Positions 60,931 to 64,000 of a stretch of 64,000 bases of DNA are shown piece by piece. How positions within the stretch are numbered: position 1 is the first letter of the stretch; every line of letters starts with the position of its first letter. The DNA is from Montifringilla adamsi (taxonomy: Eukaryota > Chordata > Aves > Passeriformes > Passeridae): contig JAGGNK010006448.1 in the NCBI GenBank assembly GCA_017590115.1, positions 2,057,849 through 2,121,848 of the forward strand. The letters run 5' to 3'. The notes under the pieces were generated by a model, which saw only the letters and a program-made list of their open reading frames with translations, was not told the origin of the DNA and made no database searches. The translations under genes were made by a program, and so were the position numbers.

Positions 60931-63180
60931 TCTCCTACCATTGCCACACTCAGTGCCTGTGTCCCTTGGTATTACTGCTGCTTTAACCCTCTATCACTTT
61001 GGGGCTCTTTGAATAAAACCAGACCCACTTTCTGTTGCAGTGTTTCCAATTCATATCACAACAGGCAACCAGCTGAAAAACCAGGGATTCACAGAGACCA
61101 ACCTTTGGCCTTGGGAGAAGAGCCTCTCCAGGGTCTGTTATACATATGCTCTTCCACAGGGCATTTCAAAGCTGAACACTAAAATTAAAGGCCTCTCCAC
61201 TTCTCTTGTAGTTTCTCTGTCTTCACTGACAACAGCGGAAGCCTAAAGAGGAGCACCGATCTCGTCCAGTTGCACCCTGCAACTGATGTTTGAGAGTAAC
61301 ACCACAACCTCCTGCATGCTAACAGAATGCCCAGTAGGAGTTTCTGCTCAAGCAAACTTAATTTTCTATGAGAGGAAAAAAAAAACCCCACAGATCCCAA
61401 AAGGAATTCTGTATGCCACTGGTTCTTCAACTGAATTACTGCTATTCAAATAATTAGTTGGTAAAATATTCTTGGGCAAGAAAAGAACTTTATCAATGGG
61501 GTTCTACCTGACCTGACTTCTTTCCCTAAATGACAACAATGACAGATGCATTTAAGGGGATGATACGGAAGTACACAAAATCCAGACCTCAGACACAATC
61601 CATGAAGCACCTCACATACAACACTTTGACAACCAGTTTTTTAAATCAACAGTAGCAACGCTGCTCGTAAAGACACAGTTCTGCTGCCCTGCAATGCCTC
61701 ATGGTCTATCCAGAAGCCCTGCTCTGTCCCTGATTTGGAGATGGATTCTAGAACGTCGTCAAATTTGGTGGAAGTAGATCACCAACATGGTCAATGGGAG
61801 TTGACAGAGGCATTTTCCCCACAACAGCTGTGGATAATTTGTGTTGAGTTTCTCTGCTGACCACTTGGCAGTGGGAAGCCTGAGCTTTTTGTAAGTTCTT
61901 TCAGAGAGGTGATAAACTATCCATACTGGGGAACAATCAAACTCTGGATCTTGTGAATGCTGTTATAAGTATAATCCCAGTCATATTAATCCTCAATTAA
62001 TTGTAATTGCTTTTGTATCTGTATGGGTACTCTGTGTTGTTTTTTCTTAAAGATTACCTTGATTCCAGAATCCCAACATTACTACATTTACTTCAGGAAC
62101 CTGGTATTAACTGAGATGGTCAAACATTTAAAAACAAACAAGTAGCATCACAAATTTAATCTGGAATTCCTGGAACAAAATATTCATAATTAAATGCATT
62201 GCAAAAGACCTTTACGTTTACATCTTTCATCTCTAAGCTATGAAAATCTCAACACTTAGAAAATATTGCCAAGCCTCCCCTTTGTCAAATTTAGCTGAAT
62301 AGGCAGATCCTTGTAAGGAAAGAAAACAGAAAAACACTATTCTGTTAGCATGAATAACTGATGACTAAGAGTTTCTTTCTTTCCTACATAATTCAATTAA
62401 TACAAATTGGTTTGCAATTACAGGGCTGTATGGGAATGATCAAGAATTTCCTTTTATTTAATCTGAAAAGGCTTGGACTGAGAATCCAAGCAGAGGCAGC
62501 CACTGGTACCCATACAGAGGTCCATTTATATCATACTAGACAGCTGGCAAAATCTTGTTATTCCCTAACTCCCAGGGAGAAATCTAATGTCTTGCAGAGC
62601 ACAACTGTGTATTTCTCTGTCCTACTTACAGTTCATCCACTACCTCCTCAACAGTCAACTCTTTCCTTTATCTTTCCTGCTTTCCAGACACAAGTATTAT
62701 GTTAAAGGAAATAAAAGTACTTAATTGTGGCGCCTAGCAGGTCAGTGAAACCAGCAAAAAGATTAATTTAAATGCTTAAATCTTACATGCTGTTTCTGCA
62801 TACCCCCCACTTCTGTTGGTGTGGAGTAAATTATTGTCACAAGAGCCATTTTATTCATTATTGCTTTTTCTCTGCAAGAGATGCAGCCGTTTCTTCTCTG
62901 TTTTGATGATACATTCAATTCCATCTCAGGAATGGCTATACCACTAACCTTGGTACCAGCAAGTACAAGATCTGACTATTTCCTTGGGTTCAAATAATGG
63001 TTGTGGGGAAGAGGATACCTGCATGAAAGAAAACAGCACACTGAGAATAGGGTAGTAGTTTTTAGGTGGGCTCTTTCTATACAAATAGAAAATGGATCTA
63101 AATAATTCCATGGTAAAATACAGATACTTAATATGGTATTTCAGCAGAGATGCTGCTGCCCTTTGCTTATTTTACAGACT
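60931..63180. other. Unannotated region
   Basis: No gene or repeat family is recognised. An AATAAA with GT-rich sequence after it occurs near 61011 (+), without a supported upstream exon. An A-run followed by CCCC lies near 61377. Confidence 0.45.
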
Positions 63181-63183
63181 TCA

Positions 63184-63233
63184 ACAACGACGACGACAAA
63201 AGAAAAGAAGGAAAAAAACAATAAAAGAAAAAA
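63184..63233 (+). repeat. (ACG)n plus purine-rich tract
   Basis: AACGACGACGACAAAAG followed by AAAAGAAGGAAAAAAACAATAAAAGAAAAAAG. It is a short CpG-containing trinucleotide array followed by an A/G tract. Confidence 0.8.
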
Positions 63234-63481
63234 GTTAAATGGCTGGTGTCCTCTAGGGCATAATGACAAGGTGTGGTATGATATTAAAATGCCACCATCG
63301 TTATTGCAAAAGTCTGATCAAGCAAACCTCCAGCTCTGGCAGAGGGATCTCTCCAGCAGAATCTTCTTGCCTACTCACACGCAGCTTGTCTGTAGCACAG
63401 CTCCGGTGCAGTGCTGACACCGGTCAGATGGTACTGAAAACAAGGGGAAAAGATGGCATAATACAGATCTAGTGGTCTTGC

Positions 63482-63546
63482 TCTCATCATCATCATCATC
63501 ATCATCATCATCACTATCATCATCGTCATCATCATCATCATCATCA
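63482..63546 (+). repeat. (ATC)n microsatellite
   Basis: About 21 TCA/ATC units with single-base interruptions (an ACT unit and a CGT unit) in the second half. On the opposite strand this reads as a poly-methionine run inside an 86-codon frame, which is an artefact of the repeat. Confidence 0.98.
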
Positions 63547-63960
63547 GTTCATGGTATCTATACTCCAACCAGCAGTGATTTTTCAGGAACAAAATGTCTG
63601 GCAGCTGAGAAAACATACAAGTTATAAACATTTTTTGTCAAAGGATGCAGCATGTAAAATAATGCCCATTCCTGTAGCATCTCGGCTGCTATTTCCCAGG
63701 TGATTGTGATGACACTTTCAGGGGGTAGCCATGCTGAGGGGCAGACAGAGTTAACTTCAGATTGCGAGGAGAAGAGTGGCACTTCTTTTCCTGCTTTTTT
63801 TGAATTTCTGTTACTATTCTTTGTTACAGACATCAGGGAAAGCCCTGCCTGTTAACACTGTAGAGGGGGATTCAGCCCTGCTGAATTCACTGTGGGTAGT
63901 TAAGAGACCCAGCTCTTAAACTCGGCTGGAACAGGTAGCATTTCTCAAACCAGCATGTGC
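63547..63960. other. Unannotated region
   Basis: No gene is recognised. Overlapping minus-strand frames in this area have no motifs. Confidence 0.45.
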
Positions 63961-64000
63961 CTGCGGCGGTGGAGCGCCAAGTGATCCGAGCGGGAGAAGC
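63961..64000. promoter_or_regulatory. Possible edge of a CpG island or promoter
   Basis: The last 40 bases are about 70% GC and hold five CpGs (GCGGCGG, GCGCC, CCGAG, GCGGG). The rest of the window is about 60% AT and CpG-poor. In birds such a step often marks a CpG-island promoter or first exon. Forty bases are too few to decide, and no TATA box or start codon context can be judged. Confidence 0.25.

Noticed and set aside
63371..63631. Minus-strand frame with a poly-Met run
   Set aside because: The methionines come only from the (ATC)n microsatellite read on the other strand.

Overview
The window looks like a gene-poor, AT-rich stretch of bird nuclear DNA. The main evidence is eight or nine decayed fragments of the CR1 LINE. 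They have the avian-style CR1 3' end: the 'aggtcccttccaacc' type block followed by ATTCTATGATT-like octamers. A-rich or T-rich tracts broken by CC or GG doublets (38.0, 47.8 and 56.7 kb) suggest a songbird, but that is only an inference. There is no operon-like packing, no run of adjacent reading frames, and no rRNA, tRNA or CRISPR array that I can see.

Layout. 0-2 kb has no recognisable feature. CR1 remnants lie at 2.05 (+), 20.2 (+), 28.7 (+), 29.55-30.1 with a probable extension to 30.96 (-), 35.4 (+), 49.0-49.4 (-), 51.0 (-) and 52.9-53.1 kb (+). Microsatellites and low-complexity tracts lie at 7.0 (CCAA), 13.86 (pyrimidine), 15.98 (GA), 16.19 (TG/TA), 22.6 (T-run), 27.3 (TAAA), 35.37 (AT), 38.0 (GT/T), 47.36 (T-run), 47.83 (CAAA/A), 51.28 (alternating purine-pyrimidine), 56.74 (A/C), 63.18 (purine) and 63.48 kb (ATC). 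Short tandem duplications occur at 10.84 (28 bp unit), 14.12 (14 bp), 14.23 (37 bp), 28.94 (20 bp) and 36.13 kb (116 bp unit).

Genes. I could not identify any protein-coding gene. The longest open frames (60.3-60.9 kb minus, 34.57-35.05 kb plus, about 32 kb on both strands, 5.4 kb plus, 41.0 kb plus) resemble no family I can name and are near the lengths expected by chance in 64 kb of this composition. The best exon-like structure is at 58,839-59,045 (+): a strong polypyrimidine/CAG acceptor, 64 open codons and a GTAAGG donor, but with an in-frame stop just before the donor. The last 40 bases are about 70% GC with five CpGs, unlike the rest of the window, so a CpG-rich promoter or first exon may begin just beyond the right edge.

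I found no convincing new biological system. The items most worth checking are the right-edge CpG cluster, the 58.8 kb candidate exon, the 60.3-60.9 kb open frame next to a mariner-like terminus, the 3'-UTR-like block at 54.9-56.2 kb and the 116 bp tandem duplication.
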